Source: Capillimicrobium parvum (GTDB lineage Bacteria > Actinomycetota > Thermoleophilia > Solirubrobacterales > Solirubrobacteraceae). From it: a stretch of 64,000 nucleotides of DNA. Shown one piece after another: positions 24,039-32,275 of the stretch (position 1 is the first letter of the stretch; each line of letters starts with the position of its first letter). Under the pieces are notes generated by a model that was not told the DNA's origin, made no database searches, and saw only the letters and a program-made list of their open reading frames with translations. The DNA is taken from assembly GCF_021172045.1 (NCBI RefSeq), contig NZ_CP087164.1:124001-188000 (forward strand), given 5' to 3'. The translations under genes and the position numbers were made by a program.

Positions 24039-25067
24039 ATGCATCGCCTCCGGATCGCCCTACCGCTCGCGGTGCTTGCCGCGCTCCTCGCCCTCCCGTC
24101 CTTCGCCGCAGCCGCGCTGACCTACCAGACGGGCGTCGTGCGCACCTCGGTCTGGGTGGCCGGCGACGACGGCAGCGGCGCGCGGCGGCTGGCTCCCGGC
24201 CGCAACCCGTCGATCTCCCCCGACGGCCAGACCGTCGCCTTCGGCAACCGCTTCACCGCGCGTAACAAGCCGGTCCTGCAGGTCATCCCGGCGGCGGGCG
24301 GGGCTGCGCGTACGATCGTCACGAACTGGCAGTACGGCCCGTTCGCGTGGTCGCCCGACAGCCGCTTCATCGCCACGCAGGCGGGACCGGAGGTCGGCCG
24401 CCAGCGCCTCGTGCTCATCGAGGTGGCGACCGGCACGGTGCGGACCGTCGCCACCGGCTACTTCAGCGGTGCCTCCTTCTCGCCCGACAGCACCCAGCTC
24501 GTCTATGGCCGCGCGACGTCCGAGCGGCTCTTCCGGCCGACGAACATCGAGATCGCCGCCGTCGCCGGGGGCGCGCCGCGGCGCCTGACGACCGACGGCC
24601 ACAGCGAGTACCCGCTCTGGGGCCCGACGCAGATCGCGTTCACCCGCTGGAGCCGGCCGACCGGCAGGCACCGCAAGGAGGACGGGCCGAAGTACCACCT
24701 CTGGCTCATGAACGCGGACGGCACGAACCGCCACCAGCTGACGCGCGGGCGCATCCCGTTCCTGCTCGCCGGGCTCACGCCCACCGCGTGGTCGGTCGAC
24801 GGCAGCCGCCTGCTCGCCCAGTTCGGCGGCCAGGACACGAGCTACCCGGTCACGGTGGACCCGGCGACCGGCCGTCAGCGGACGATCGGCCCGGCGACGG
24901 AGAACGGGATGCAGGCGACGGGGCTGTCGCGCGACGGCTCGACGATCCTCGGCTGGTATCCGTCGTTCGAGGCGTCCAACAACGCGAACGTCCTCACCGT
25001 CCCGTACACGGGGGGCCGGACGCGCGTGCTCGTGCGCCACGCGTCGATGCCCACCTGGACCCGCTGA
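24039..25067 (+). CDS. Secreted PD40 (WD40-like beta-propeller) protein
   Basis: 342 residues with a signal peptide (LRIALPLAVLAALLALPSFAAAA) and TolB-like propeller blades: NPSISPDGQTVAFG, PFAWSPDSRFIATQ, GASFSPDSTQLVYG, LWLMNADGTNRHQLT and GLSRDGSTILGWYP. It would fold outside the membrane as a binding scaffold; no enzyme motif is seen. Start chosen at the signal peptide ATG with its leaderless -10 box. An ATP-grasp gene follows 11 bases later. Confidence 0.82.
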   Translation: MHRLRIALPLAVLAALLALPSFAAAALTYQTGVVRTSVWVAGDDGSGARRLAPGRNPSISPDGQTVAFGNRFTARNKPVLQVIPAAGGAARTIVTNWQYGPFAWSPDSRFIATQAGPEVGRQRLVLIEVATGTVRTVATGYFSGASFSPDSTQLVYGRATSERLFRPTNIEIAAVAGGAPRRLTTDGHSEYPLWGPTQIAFTRWSRPTGRHRKEDGPKYHLWLMNADGTNRHQLTRGRIPFLLAGLTPTAWSVDGSRLLAQFGGQDTSYPVTVDPATGRQRTIGPATENGMQATGLSRDGSTILGWYPSFEASNNANVLTVPYTGGRTRVLVRHASMPTWTR

Positions 25068-25078
25068 CCGCCGCCGCC

Positions 25079-26071
25079 ATGCCCGAGGGGGTGCTCCTCA
25101 CCGGCGTGGGCAAGCGCTACGACATCGTCGCGTCCTTCGCCCAGCACACCACCGTGGTCGCGGCCGACCCGAACCCGCTCGCCCCGGCCCAGTACGCGGC
25201 GACCGTCCGCACGAGCGTGCCGCGCATCGACGACCCCGGCTACGTCCCGGCGCTCCAGGAGCTCTGCGAGCGCCACGACGTCGGCGCGATCGTCCCGCTC
25301 ACGGACCTCGACATCGAGGTGCTCGCGCAGGCGCGGGCCGACGGGCGGCTGCCGGAGGCGCTCGTGCCCGACCCGGAGGTCGCCGCCGCCACGTACGACA
25401 AGTACGAGACCCATCTGCTGCTCGAGCGCCTCGGCTTCCCGTCGCCGCCCACCGTCCTGCCGGACGAGACGCCGCCGGGCTATCCGGTGATGGTCAAGCC
25501 GCGGCGCGGCTCGGGCGCGCGCTCCATCCACCCGGCGCGCGACGCGGCGCAGGCCGCGTTCTTCTGCGAGTACGTCGAGGAGCCCGTGATGGTCCAGCGC
25601 CTCATGGACGGCCCCGAGTTCTCGATCGACCTCCTGTCCGACCGCGAGGGCCGCTGCCTGAACGCCATCCCGCGCACGATGATCGAGTCGCGCGGCGGCG
25701 AGTCGATCAAGGGGACGGTCATCGACGATCCCGAGCTCGTCGACCTCGCGAGCCGGCTCGTCGAGGGCCTCGGCGTCCGCGGCCCGTGCACGGTGCAGGT
25801 CTTCCGCGACCGCGAGATCGGCCTCGGGATCACCGACGTCAACACGCGCTTCGGCGGCGCCTACCCGGCGCCGATGTACGCCGCGCTGCCCGGCCGGACG
25901 TACCCGGAGCTCATCGCGGCGATGGCGCGCGGAGAGACGGTCGAGCCGCACGTCGGCGAGTACCGCTCGCAGATCACGTTCACCCGGTACTTCTGGCAGC
26001 TCGAGCTCGATCCGGACCTGCGGCCCACCGGCCGCGACATCGTGCCCGGCGGTCCGCCCGCCCCGCGATAG
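25079..26071 (+). CDS. ATP-grasp ligase (carbamoyl-phosphate-synthase-like)
   Basis: 330-residue ATP-grasp enzyme. GVLLTGVGKRYDIVASF opens the pre-grasp domain, VAAATYDKYETHLLLERLGFPSPPT the small ATP subdomain, PVMVKPRRGSGARSI is the ATP lysine loop, VMVQRLMDGPEFSIDLLSD the second strand, and GITDVNTRFGGAYP provides the metal-binding Asp/Asn. Related stand-alone enzymes ligate amino acids or modify sugars and peptides. The gene follows the PD40 gene by 11 bases and is likely co-transcribed. The product is unknown. Confidence 0.85.
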   Translation: MPEGVLLTGVGKRYDIVASFAQHTTVVAADPNPLAPAQYAATVRTSVPRIDDPGYVPALQELCERHDVGAIVPLTDLDIEVLAQARADGRLPEALVPDPEVAAATYDKYETHLLLERLGFPSPPTVLPDETPPGYPVMVKPRRGSGARSIHPARDAAQAAFFCEYVEEPVMVQRLMDGPEFSIDLLSDREGRCLNAIPRTMIESRGGESIKGTVIDDPELVDLASRLVEGLGVRGPCTVQVFRDREIGLGITDVNTRFGGAYPAPMYAALPGRTYPELIAAMARGETVEPHVGEYRSQITFTRYFWQLELDPDLRPTGRDIVPGGPPAPR

Positions 26072-26116
26072 ACCAGCGCGACTTCGGGGAAGGTCCCTCG
26101 TTGATGCAACACTGGG

Positions 26117-27274
26117 ATGGTCGTGAAGAGCCTGTTCTCCGATCCTGAGACCGCCGAGACGGAGGCGCCCGAGACCCCGGAGGGGACGGCGCCCGACGGC
26201 TCTGGCAGCGAGCCCGACGCCGCCGACGTCGCGGTCGAGCGCGCCTGCCCGCACTGCGGCGCGGCGCTCGCCGACGACCAGGACTGGTGCCTGGAGTGCG
26301 GCCAGAGCACGCGCGAACGCTGGAGCGGCCTGCCCGGCTGGCGCACCGGCGCCGCCGTCATCGCGGTGACGCTCGTCATGGCCTCCGGGGCGGTCGCCGC
26401 GGCGTACGCGGCGCTGAAGTCCGACGACTCGGGCGACGCGCCCTCCACCACGCAGATCGCGCAGGGCCCGAACGCCGACCAGATCCCGGCGCCGCCGCCG
26501 ATCGACATCCCCGAGGAGACCGCCGCGGAGAAGAAGGCCGCCGCGGCCGCCGCCTCGGCGCAGGTCCCGCCGCCGGTCGACCCGCCCGCGGCCGCGCCGC
26601 CGGTCTCCACGCCGCCCGCCACGCCGCCCGTCACCTCGGCGCCACCCGTCACCCCGGCGCCGCCGGTGACTCCGGCCCCGCCGGTGACTCCGGCCCCGCC
26701 GAGCACCGGGTCCACGCCGCCCGCCGCCTCCGGATCCAACCCGGGCAGGAAGGGCTCGGGCAAGACCCCGGAGACCAAGCCCGTCGAGCGCACGCCGCTG
26801 ACCGCGGTCACGCTCGACCCGGCATCGACCGTCGCGGCCGCCTACAACCCCTTCGCGCACGACCCGAGCGTCTTCACCGGCGACCCGAAGCAGGCGCTCG
26901 ACGGCGATCCCGCCACCTCGTGGGCCGTCGGGCTGCCGACCCCCACGGACGTCGCCACGCCCGCCGTCGGCCTGGTGGTCGACCTCGGCAAGGCCCAGAA
27001 GCTGCGCCGCCTGAGCATCACCACCACGACGCCGGGCACGACCGTCGAGGTCTACGGCAGCCCCGACCCCATCCCGCCGGCCACGCTCGACGACGACGGC
27101 TGGACGCACCTCGCGACGCAGCTGGACGTCGACGGCGGCCGGAAGACGAACATCACGCTGGGCGAGGACGTGACCGGGACCGGCAAGGTCCGCCAGGTGA
27201 TGATCTGGTTCGCCCAGGGCCCGGACGACGGCTCGACGTCCGTGGGCATCAGCGAGATCAAGCTCTTCGGCTGA
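26117..27274 (+). CDS. Zinc-ribbon membrane protein with Pro-rich linker and discoidin-like domain
   Basis: 385 residues: CPHCGAALADDQDWCLECG is a two-CxxC zinc ribbon (about 40-58), TGAAVIAVTLVMASGAVAAAYAAL a membrane helix (about 75-98), then a Pro/Thr/Ala linker with PPVTPA units, then a beta domain with SVFTGDPKQALDGDPATSWAVG and VVDLGKAQKLRRLSITT, the pattern of F5/8-type-C or NPCBM-like carbohydrate-binding domains. The ribbon is cytoplasmic and the beta domain outside. Such proteins occur near kinase or secretion genes in actinobacteria; no such partner is adjacent. Confidence 0.75.
   Translation: MVVKSLFSDPETAETEAPETPEGTAPDGSGSEPDAADVAVERACPHCGAALADDQDWCLECGQSTRERWSGLPGWRTGAAVIAVTLVMASGAVAAAYAALKSDDSGDAPSTTQIAQGPNADQIPAPPPIDIPEETAAEKKAAAAAASAQVPPPVDPPAAAPPVSTPPATPPVTSAPPVTPAPPVTPAPPVTPAPPSTGSTPPAASGSNPGRKGSGKTPETKPVERTPLTAVTLDPASTVAAAYNPFAHDPSVFTGDPKQALDGDPATSWAVGLPTPTDVATPAVGLVVDLGKAQKLRRLSITTTTPGTTVEVYGSPDPIPPATLDDDGWTHLATQLDVDGGRKTNITLGEDVTGTGKVRQVMIWFAQGPDDGSTSVGISEIKLFG
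26640..26703 (+). repeat. Short in-frame Pro/Val/Thr repeat
   Basis: About four units encoding PPVTPA or PPVTSA, spaced 18 bases apart (CCGGTGACTCCGGCCCCG and variants), in the linker of the zinc-ribbon protein. Length changes here would keep the frame. Confidence 0.8.
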
Positions 27275-27281
27275 CGCCCAC

Positions 27282-27302
27282 GGCCGCCCGCGCCGCGCGG
27301 CC
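27282..27302. terminator. Hairpin between convergent genes
   Basis: GGCCGC-N9-GCGGCC spans the 27-base gap between the convergent stops at 27274 and 27302. A bidirectional terminator is possible; no T tract is seen. Confidence 0.35.
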
Positions 27303-28015
27303 TACGGGATGAACTCGGGGCCCTTGTCGGTGTAGCGCTCGCGGAAGTCGCGCAGGGCGTCGATCGTCGCGTCGTCGAGCCCGGGGCACGTGATCATCTG
27401 GCCCCACGCGGTGGCCGCCACCGCGGCGGTCATGCCCGTGTTGTTCTCGAAGACCAGGGCGTGGTAGCCGGGCGAGCCGTTGACCGGCTCGTTGAAGATC
27501 GCCGTCATGGTGTCGATCGTCCGCTGCGGCGAGCCCTTCTTGTACTGCAGCTCGATCCGGCCGTGCTCGAGCGAGTGGACGTAGTGCTCGGGCGACGGCG
27601 TGTTGCCCGGGTCGTAGACGCCGTCCTGGGACGGCTCCGGGTTGTGGTTGCCGGACGTCGGCGGGTTCGTCTTGTAGGTGACGTTGGCCGTCGTGTGGTC
27701 GCGGCCCTCGATAGGCGGGCTCTTCAGCGTGCAGCCGGCCGTCTTGGCCGCGTCCTCGAGGTTCGTGATCCTGCGCGTCGGCAGCTTGACCGCCGTGGAT
27801 GCCGTCGTCGACACCGAGCCGTTGCCGCCCCCGTCGCCGCTGCCACCGCCGCCGGACGTGATCAGCACGATGGCGACCACGACCACCGCGATGCCGATGA
27901 CGGCTCCGCCGATGATCTGCAGCCGCTTGGTGCGTGCGGACTGGGCCGATGCCTTGCGCTCGGCCTCCTCGCGCTCCTTGCGGCGGCGCTCCTTCTCTTC
28001 CTGACGGCTCGACAT
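27302..28015 (-). CDS. DUF3105 membrane protein
   Basis: 237 residues. A charged, helical N-terminus (EEKERRRKEREEAERKA), one membrane helix (LQIIGGAVIGIAVVVVAIVLI), a Gly/Ser linker, and a C-terminal domain with TNPPTSGNHNPEPSQDGVYD, EHYVHSLEHGRIELQYKKG and ALVFENNTGMTAAVAATAWGQ, the conserved features of DUF3105. The His residues in the second and third segments could bind metal; function is unknown. ATG 28015 is supported by TAGTCT 8 bases upstream on the minus strand. Confidence 0.88.
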   Translation of the reverse strand: MSSRQEEKERRRKEREEAERKASAQSARTKRLQIIGGAVIGIAVVVVAIVLITSGGGGSGDGGGNGSVSTTASTAVKLPTRRITNLEDAAKTAGCTLKSPPIEGRDHTTANVTYKTNPPTSGNHNPEPSQDGVYDPGNTPSPEHYVHSLEHGRIELQYKKGSPQRTIDTMTAIFNEPVNGSPGYHALVFENNTGMTAAVAATAWGQMITCPGLDDATIDALRDFRERYTDKGPEFIP

Positions 28016-28023
28016 GGCGGGGC

Positions 28024-28029
28024 AGACTA
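28024..28029 (-). promoter_or_regulatory. Leaderless -10 box for the DUF3105 gene
   Basis: Minus-strand TAGTCT ends 8 bases before the ATG at 28015; no Shine-Dalgarno sequence is present. Confidence 0.5.
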
Positions 28030-28149
28030 CCGCGCGCGTGCCGGACGCCGGTCCGGTTCGGCGCACCTCGGCCGCCCGCGCGAGCCGGGGAGCCCGGCGA
28101 TCTCCCCGGTCAGCCGCTCGGGGTCATCCGCAGCCGGAGGGTGGTGCCG

Positions 28150-30120
28150 TCACTCGGCCGCGGCGATCGCGCCGGCCGTGCGGTGCGCGAGCGCCATGGC
28201 CGTCGCCATCGGGTTCGTGCCCGTCGCGGTCGGGAAGGCGCTCGTGTCGCCGATCCACGCGCCGCTGACGTCGTGCAGCTGGCCCCACGGGTCGGCGACG
28301 GACGTCGCCCGGTCGCGGCCCATGCGCGCCGACCCCATCTGGTGCAGCGCGAAGATCGGGTGCTCGTAGGGCGCGAGCGGACCGTCGTGGACGGCCTGCG
28401 CGTACGCCTCGAGGTCCTCGCCGCGCCGCCAGCGCATCGGCCGGCGGTGGAAGGACTCGATCTCCTCGGCCCCGGCCGCCTCGTGCAGGCGCACGATCTG
28501 GGCCAGGCCGCGGCGGAAGTGGCGCACGTCGAGCTCGTCGGCGAGGTCGTAGTGGTGGACGGCGTTGCCGGCCGCGTCGATCGCGACCCGCCCGTGGCCG
28601 CGGTCGCGCAGCAGCAGGACGAGCGCCGCGGTGCGCGCCCCCTGCGCCATCTCCTCCTTGTGCTGGCGCCCGCTCTCCCACGGCAGGGCGGTGCCGGTGA
28701 GCCCCGGTGCGGCGTTCGAGGTCTCCACGAGGAACCCGTAGCCGTCCTCGAGGTCCGCCCACTGGGCCGACAGCGCGGCCTGCGGCGGGCCCCACCAGCC
28801 GTGCTGCGGCTCGGCGTAGCGGCCGACGAGCACGGTCGCCGGGTGCAGGCGCAGGTACTCCCCGGCCGCGGGGCCGCCGATGCCCGACCGCAGCAGCAGC
28901 GCCGGCGTCTCGAGCGCGCCCGCGGCGCACACCACGATCGGCGCACGCACGACGACCCGGGCCTGGGCCCCGTCGTCACCGGCGTAGCCGCCCTCGACGC
29001 CCACCGCGCGGCCGCCCTCGACGAGGACGCGCTGCGCCCGGCAGCGCGTGACGATGCGAGCGCCCCGGTCGGCGGCGTCCTGCAGGTAGGTCTTCAGCGT
29101 GCCCTGCTTGGAGCCGGACTGGTCGCCGAAGCCGAGGAAGCCGGCGCTCTGCGCGTCGTAGGCGTCCGGATCGGTGTTGCGCACGATCGTCTGCCACGAG
29201 GCGCCGGCGCGCTCGCACGCCTCGCGCAGGCGCTCGTTGGGCCCGTTGCGGTCCGAGCAGCGGTCGTTGACCGAGCAGCGCGCGAAGATCGCGTCGAGGT
29301 GGGCGTCGAACTCCGGCCCCGCCAGCCCCTCGAGGCCGTGCTCGCGCTCCCACTGCTCGCGCACCCACGGATGCGGGCGCAGCATGTTCGTCCAGTTCAC
29401 CGTCGTGCCGCCGCCGAGGTTCGATCCCGCCATGAGCGCGATCGAGCCGTTCGCGGTCTGGGTGAGGCCCCCGCCGCGGAACAGGTTCCGGTACGCGACG
29501 AGCTCGAGCTGGTTGAAGTCCGCCTCGTTGAAGTAGCCGCCCGCCTCGAGCACGACGACGTCGAGCCCGGCGCCGCTGAGCTCGCCCGCGATCACCCCGC
29601 CGCCCGCGCCCGAGCCGACGATCACGGCGTCGGCGGTCAGCTCGAGCGTGCCGGCGCCCGGCCGGGTCAGCGCGATCCGCTTCGGCGCCTGCTCCGGGGA
29701 CGGCGGGGCCGACACGGGGCCGGGGTAGCCGATCGCCTCCCAGTTCGGATTGCGCCCGGCGGCGTCGGGCAGCGCGTAGAACAGCAGGTGCGTGAGCGCG
29801 CGCAGGTTCGACAGGCCGGCCAGCGCGCCGGGCCCGCTGTCCATGAAGCCGTGGAGGATCTGCTCGCGTGCCTCGAGCGGCGCCTCGGCGAACCCCTGGG
29901 CCGCGAGCGCGTCGAGCAGCGCCCGCACGCCCTCCAGCGCGTCCTCGGGCGCCGTGTCGGCCAGCGTGCGCTCGACCGCGTCGGGGATGCCGAGATCCGA
30001 TGCGGTCCGGGCGTAGAAGCCGCCGGGGTCCTCGTCGACCTCGACCGACGGCACGAACGTGTCGCACACCTGCGCGAGCGCGGCGCGCTGCACCTCCGAC
30101 AGGACGACGGTCACCGCCAT
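28150..30120 (-). CDS. GMC-family FAD oxidoreductase with gluconate-dehydrogenase-subunit-3-like N-terminus
   Basis: 656-residue flavoenzyme that oxidises an alcohol or sterol. The first 120 residues (SEVQRAALAQVCDTFVPSV and following) resemble gluconate 2-dehydrogenase subunit 3. FAD binding: AVIVGSGAGGGVIAGELSGAGLDVVVLEAG. GSNLGGGTTVNWTNMLR is the GMC flavin-attachment loop. The C-terminus has LHQMGSARMG and TGTNPMATAMALAHR, with the catalytic His and Asn. No cytochrome partner is adjacent. GAGGAGAG precedes ATG 30120. Substrate not indicated. Confidence 0.9.
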   Translation of the reverse strand: MAVTVVLSEVQRAALAQVCDTFVPSVEVDEDPGGFYARTASDLGIPDAVERTLADTAPEDALEGVRALLDALAAQGFAEAPLEAREQILHGFMDSGPGALAGLSNLRALTHLLFYALPDAAGRNPNWEAIGYPGPVSAPPSPEQAPKRIALTRPGAGTLELTADAVIVGSGAGGGVIAGELSGAGLDVVVLEAGGYFNEADFNQLELVAYRNLFRGGGLTQTANGSIALMAGSNLGGGTTVNWTNMLRPHPWVREQWEREHGLEGLAGPEFDAHLDAIFARCSVNDRCSDRNGPNERLREACERAGASWQTIVRNTDPDAYDAQSAGFLGFGDQSGSKQGTLKTYLQDAADRGARIVTRCRAQRVLVEGGRAVGVEGGYAGDDGAQARVVVRAPIVVCAAGALETPALLLRSGIGGPAAGEYLRLHPATVLVGRYAEPQHGWWGPPQAALSAQWADLEDGYGFLVETSNAAPGLTGTALPWESGRQHKEEMAQGARTAALVLLLRDRGHGRVAIDAAGNAVHHYDLADELDVRHFRRGLAQIVRLHEAAGAEEIESFHRRPMRWRRGEDLEAYAQAVHDGPLAPYEHPIFALHQMGSARMGRDRATSVADPWGQLHDVSGAWIGDTSAFPTATGTNPMATAMALAHRTAGAIAAAE

Positions 30121-30161
30121 GGCTTGCTCTCCTCTCGACGCCGTTCGGCGATGCTACGCCG

Positions 30162-31307
30162 GTGCGCCTCCTCACGATCACGTTCCTCCTGCTCGCGCTG
30201 CTCGCCGCGCCGGCCGCCGCCTCCGAGCTCGGCGCGGCCCAGTACCTGAAGCGCCACCGCGGCGACCACGTGCAGCGTCACGCCTTCCTCTACGACATGC
30301 CCAAGGGCGGCGACGTGCACAACCACCTGTCGGGCGCCGTGTACGCCGAGTCGATGGTCCGCCGGGGCGCGGCCGGCGGCGTCTGCGTGGATGTGATCAC
30401 GCTGTTCTCGAAGGCCGGCCCGTGCACCGCGGGCCAGCGGCCGCTCACGGACGCGTTCGGCGACAACATCTTCTACAACGAGATCCTGCGCGCCTGGTCG
30501 ATGAAGGGCTTCCGCGACGGCGGCCGGTCCGGCCACGACCACTTCTTCGCGACGTTCGACAGGTTCAGCGCGGCCAACGGCGGCCAGACGGGGGACATGC
30601 TCGCGGAGGTCTCCAGCCGCGCCGCGGCCCAGAACGAGCAGTACCTCGAGACCCTCATCACCCCGCGCTTCGGCGACGTGTCGGCGCTGGCGCGCCGCGT
30701 GGAGTTCGACCCGGCCGACCTCGCCGGCTCCCGCCGGCGGCTGCTCGACGCCGGCCTGCGCGACATCGTGCCGCGCGCCGCCGCGGACCTGACCGCGGCG
30801 CTCGCGCGCCAGCGGGCGCTCCTGCAGTGCGCGACGCCGGCGGCCGACGCCGCGTGCGACATGCCCGTGCGCTTCCACGTCGGCTCGGCCGTGCGGATCG
30901 CGGGTGCCGAGCGCATCGGCCACGGCGTCGACATCCGCGGCGAGCGCAACCCCGCCGGGCTGATGCGGATCATGGCCCGCCGCGGGATCGCGGTCGAGGT
31001 CCCGCTCACGTCGAACTGCCAGGTCCTCGAGGTCTGCGGCCGGGCGCACCCGATCCGGCTGTACGTGCGCTCCGGCGTCCCGGTGGTGCTGGCCACCGAC
31101 GACGAGGGCGTGTCGCGCAGCGACCTCACCGCCCAGTACGAGCTGGCCGTGGTGGAGCAGGGCTTTGGCTACCGGACGCTCAAGCGATTCGCCCGCAACG
31201 CGCTGCGGTACTCGTTCCTCGCCCCGGCCGACAAGGCGGCCGCCCTCCGCGCGCAGCGGGCGGCGTTCCGGCGCTTCGAGGCGAGGTTCCCGGCGAAGAC
31301 TGGCTGA
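30162..31307 (+). CDS. Adenosine-deaminase-like secreted protein lacking its central catalytic block
   Basis: 381 residues with a signal peptide. It keeps KGGDVHNHLSGAVYAESM (zinc ligands H53 and H55), AERIGHGVD (H254) and VVLATDDEGVSRSDL (D313, D314). The HAGE segment carrying the third zinc histidine and the catalytic glutamate is absent: MPVRFH (237-239) runs straight into VGSAVRIAGAERIGHG. Related deaminase-like proteins have roughly 80-90 residues more here, with a second RFH just before the final block, so an in-frame deletion between two RFH-coding stretches is likely. As it stands the protein should not deaminate. GTG 30162 chosen for the signal peptide. Confidence 0.8.
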   Translation: MRLLTITFLLLALLAAPAAASELGAAQYLKRHRGDHVQRHAFLYDMPKGGDVHNHLSGAVYAESMVRRGAAGGVCVDVITLFSKAGPCTAGQRPLTDAFGDNIFYNEILRAWSMKGFRDGGRSGHDHFFATFDRFSAANGGQTGDMLAEVSSRAAAQNEQYLETLITPRFGDVSALARRVEFDPADLAGSRRRLLDAGLRDIVPRAAADLTAALARQRALLQCATPAADAACDMPVRFHVGSAVRIAGAERIGHGVDIRGERNPAGLMRIMARRGIAVEVPLTSNCQVLEVCGRAHPIRLYVRSGVPVVLATDDEGVSRSDLTAQYELAVVEQGFGYRTLKRFARNALRYSFLAPADKAAALRAQRAAFRRFEARFPAKTG

Positions 31308-31317
31308 TCGACCAGTC
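31298..31317. promoter_or_regulatory. Palindrome GACTGG-N8-CCAGTC at the SDR promoter
   Basis: A perfect 6-bp inverted repeat with an 8-base centre (CTGATCGA), including the stop codon of the deaminase-like gene. It covers the -35 region expected for a TAAAGT -10 box at 31325-31330 upstream of the SDR gene. Its layout suits a TetR-type dimer; a terminator hairpin is the alternative. No adjacent TetR gene is seen. Confidence 0.45.
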
Positions 31318-31363
31318 AACCCGCTAAAGTGACGCCCTCGTCACCGAAGCGAGGTCTTGTCCC

Positions 31364-32275
31364 ATGGCGAAGCAACCGAAGGTCCTGGCCGGTCAGGTCG
31401 CCGCGATCACCGGCGGTGCACGCGGCATCGGCCGCGCGATGGCGTACGCCTTCGTGCGCCAGGGCATGCGGGTGGCCATCGGCGACCTCGACGTCGAGGC
31501 CGCGCGCCGCACCGCGGAGGAGATCGGCTCCGGGACCGTCGCCTTCGAGCTCAACGTGACCGACCGCGGCTCGATCGAGCGCTTCGCCGACGACGTCGAG
31601 CGCGAGCTCGGCCCGATCGACGTGTTCGTCAACAACGCCGGGATCATGCAGCTCTCCCGCTTCCTCGACGAGGACGACGCGACCGCCCACCGGATGGTCG
31701 ACATCAACCTCCACGGCGTCCTGTACGGGATGAAGGTCGTGCTGCCGCGCATGGTGGCCCGCAACCGCGGCCACGTCGTCAACGTCGCCTCGCAGGCCGG
31801 CAAGTTCGGCTTCGCGGGGGGCGCCACGTACTCCGCGACGAAGTTCGCCGTCGTCGGCGCGAGCGAATCGGTGCGCCAGGAGCTGCGGCTCATGGGCGCG
31901 GACGGCGTGGCGCTGAGCGTCGTCATGCCGGCCATCGTCAACACGGAGCTCGGCGGCGGGCTCAACAAGCCGGTCGGCCAGAAGGACATCCAGCCCGAGG
32001 ACGTCGCGGACGCCACGGTCGAGGCGCTGCAGACCGGCCGCTTCGACGTGTGGGTGCCGCGCGACAACCAGCGCATCTACGCGGCCAGCGGCCTGCTGCC
32101 CCGCCGCGTGCGCGAGACTCTGAGCCGCGCGATGAAGGCCGATCGCCCGCTGTGGGGCGTCGACGAGGGCCGTCGCCGGGCCTATGAGCTGCGCGCCGCG
32201 CAGTCCGAGCCCGGCCTCGAGCCCGGGCAGGAGCCGGTCGCGCTGACGGCCGGCGAGCGCGCCGCCGAGGATTAG
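31364..32275 (+). CDS. Short-chain dehydrogenase/reductase
   Basis: 303-residue NAD(P)-dependent SDR. AAITGGARGIGRAMAYAF is the cofactor loop, VFVNNAGIM the NNAG motif, VVNVASQAGKFGFAGGATYSATKFAVVGASES holds the catalytic Ser-Tyr-Lys, and VMPAIVNTELGG follows. The extra 60 residues at the C-terminus are longer than a minimal SDR. A GAGG stands upstream of ATG 31364. Its stop overlaps the convergent DUF190 stop by four bases. Substrate unknown. Confidence 0.9.
   Translation: MAKQPKVLAGQVAAITGGARGIGRAMAYAFVRQGMRVAIGDLDVEAARRTAEEIGSGTVAFELNVTDRGSIERFADDVERELGPIDVFVNNAGIMQLSRFLDEDDATAHRMVDINLHGVLYGMKVVLPRMVARNRGHVVNVASQAGKFGFAGGATYSATKFAVVGASESVRQELRLMGADGVALSVVMPAIVNTELGGGLNKPVGQKDIQPEDVADATVEALQTGRFDVWVPRDNQRIYAASGLLPRRVRETLSRAMKADRPLWGVDEGRRRAYELRAAQSEPGLEPGQEPVALTAGERAAED

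Noticed and set aside
26117-27274. Serine/threonine kinase-associated gene
   Set aside because: The zinc ribbon and linker resemble such proteins but no kinase domain is present here or adjacent.
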